64,000 nt of DNA from Arthrobacter sp. ISL-48. GTDB lineage: Bacteria > Actinomycetota > Actinomycetes > Actinomycetales > Micrococcaceae. The stretch lies in NCBI RefSeq assembly GCF_018613805.1, contig NZ_JAGGPL010000001.1, positions 62,001 to 126,000 on the forward strand, read 5' to 3'. The notes beneath the pieces are model-generated. The model was given only the letters and a program-made list of their open reading frames with translations. It did not search any database and was not told the origin of the DNA. Positions 63,240 to 64,000 of this stretch are shown here, one piece after another; the first letter of the stretch is position 1, and the number at the start of each line of letters is the position of its first letter. The translations under genes were made by a program, and so were the position numbers.

Positions 63240-64000
63240 TCACATCCTAAAGAGGCCGAAGGAGGTCTCCGGCAATGGGGTGCGGGAGACGACGTCGAGT
63301 GCCAGCCCCAGAACAGTGCGGGTATCCGCGGGGTCGATCACGCCGTCATCCCACAGCCGGGCGGTGGAGTAGTACGGGCTGCCCTGGTCCTCGTATTGCT
63401 GCTTGATGGGGGCCTTGAACGCTTCCTCGTCAGCGGCGGACCAGTCCTGCCCCGCAGCCTGGTACTGATCCCGCTTCACCGTGGCCAGCACGCTGGAAGC
63501 CTGGTTCCCGCCCATCACCGAGATCCGGGACGCAGGCCACATCCACAGGAACCGCGGCGAGTAGGCCCGGCCGCACATCGAGTAGTTGCCCGCCCCGAAC
63601 GATCCGCCAATCACTACCGTCAGCTTGGGTACCCGGGCCGTGGCCACAGCCGTGACCATCTTGGCTCCGTTCTTCGCGATCCCGCCCTGCTCGGAGTCCT
63701 TACCCACCATGAACCCCGAGATGTTCTGCAGGAAGACCAGCGGAATGCCGCGCTGGTCACACAGCTCGATGAAGTGCGCGCCCTTGAGCGAGGACTCGCT
63801 GAAAAGCACACCGTTGTTCGCCACGATCCCCACCGGGTGCCCATGCAGCCTGGCGAAGCCCGTGACGAGGGTGGCGCCGTACTCCCTCTTGAACTCGTGG
63901 AACCTGCTGCCGTCCACCAGCCGCGCAATGACCTCGTGGACGTCGTACTGGGCATTGACGTCCGTCGGGACGGCACCATACAGCTCCTCCGGATCGGCCA
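63240..64000 (-). CDS. Carboxyltransferase beta subunit, 5' end outside window
   Basis: The last 253 residues of a propionyl/3-methylcrotonyl-type carboxyltransferase; the frame runs off the right edge. [21 protein letters not shown] (split by one), [43 protein letters not shown] and [15 protein letters not shown] match the MCC beta type rather than AccD of fatty-acid synthesis. It is the first gene of the operon seen in this window. Confidence 0.93.
   Translation of the reverse strand, partial: ADPEELYGAVPTDVNAQYDVHEVIARLVDGSRFHEFKREYGATLVTGFARLHGHPVGIVANNGVLFSESSLKGAHFIELCDQRGIPLVFLQNISGFMVGKDSEQGGIAKNGAKMVTAVATARVPKLTVVIGGSFGAGNYSMCGRAYSPRFLWMWPASRISVMGGNQASSVLATVKRDQYQAAGQDWSAADEEAFKAPIKQQYEDQGSPYYSTARLWDDGVIDPADTRTVLGLALDVVSRTPLPETSFGLFRM

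Overview
The window is high-GC DNA from an actinobacterium of the Micrococcaceae, most likely Arthrobacter or Pseudarthrobacter. The evidence is the gene content and order (rimP-nusA-ylxR-infB-rbfA-truB-ribF, rpsO-pnp, dxr-rip-ispG-GNAT), actinobacterial versions of RNase J, IF2 and ProRS, frequent GTG/TTG starts, and many promoters with a TANNNT -10 box 6-7 bases before the start codon. The window is a chromosomal core region read mostly on the minus strand. No tRNA, rRNA, CRISPR array or insertion sequence was seen.

Layout. 1-6.5 kb: rnj (partial) and dapA, a nitrilase-family hydrolase, a short DUF222-like gene under a LexA-box promoter, a DUF418 membrane acyltransferase, a small TPR-like membrane protein and dapB. 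6.7-14.6 kb: a molybdenum-cofactor locus. A seven-gene minus-strand operon (response regulator, histidine kinase, membrane-anchored sulfite-oxidase-type enzyme, moeA, moaC, mog, moaE) faces a divergent moaA-moaD pair. 14.7-16.9 kb: a duplicated N-terminal piece of a DUF222 gene, the full DUF222/HNH gene, and a 31/32-bp tandem repeat. 16.9-21.7 kb: a DUF1579 protein, an M16 peptidase, pnp and rpsO. 21.9-24 kb: kynU and kynA. 24-35.5 kb: ribF, two membrane proteins, truB, a divergent aminotransferase, thioredoxin 2, a guanine-deaminase-like enzyme, then rbfA, infB, ylxR, nusA and rimP. A long nested inverted repeat lies between infB and rbfA.

35.5-45.5 kb: a DUF4439 protein, a P-loop kinase, a VIT1-type transporter, an APH(6)-like kinase, a PLP decarboxylase, a GH15 enzyme, a TauE/SafE permease and proS. 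45.8-48.2 kb: an ABC-2 exporter with its TetR regulator under a palindromic operator. 48.2-55.3 kb: a lipoprotein, GNAT, ispG, YciI, a two-gene SatD/membrane-protein unit, the site-2 protease rip and dxr. The SatD unit and yciI sit inside a cluster that is contiguous in Mycobacterium. 55.3-64 kb: a lipase maturation factor homologue and a seven-gene leucine/itaconate catabolic operon (citE-like, maoC, scoB, scoA, acyl-CoA dehydrogenase, accA-type and accD-type carboxylase subunits; the last is partial), matching Rv2498c-Rv2504c of M. tuberculosis in content.

The most interesting items are: the SatD unit, whose N-terminal domain looks like a nucleotidyl cyclase palm and whose promoter carries three copies of one operator; the LexA-box promoter in front of a truncated DUF222 gene; the nested inverted repeat between infB and rbfA; and the high number of apparently leaderless genes.
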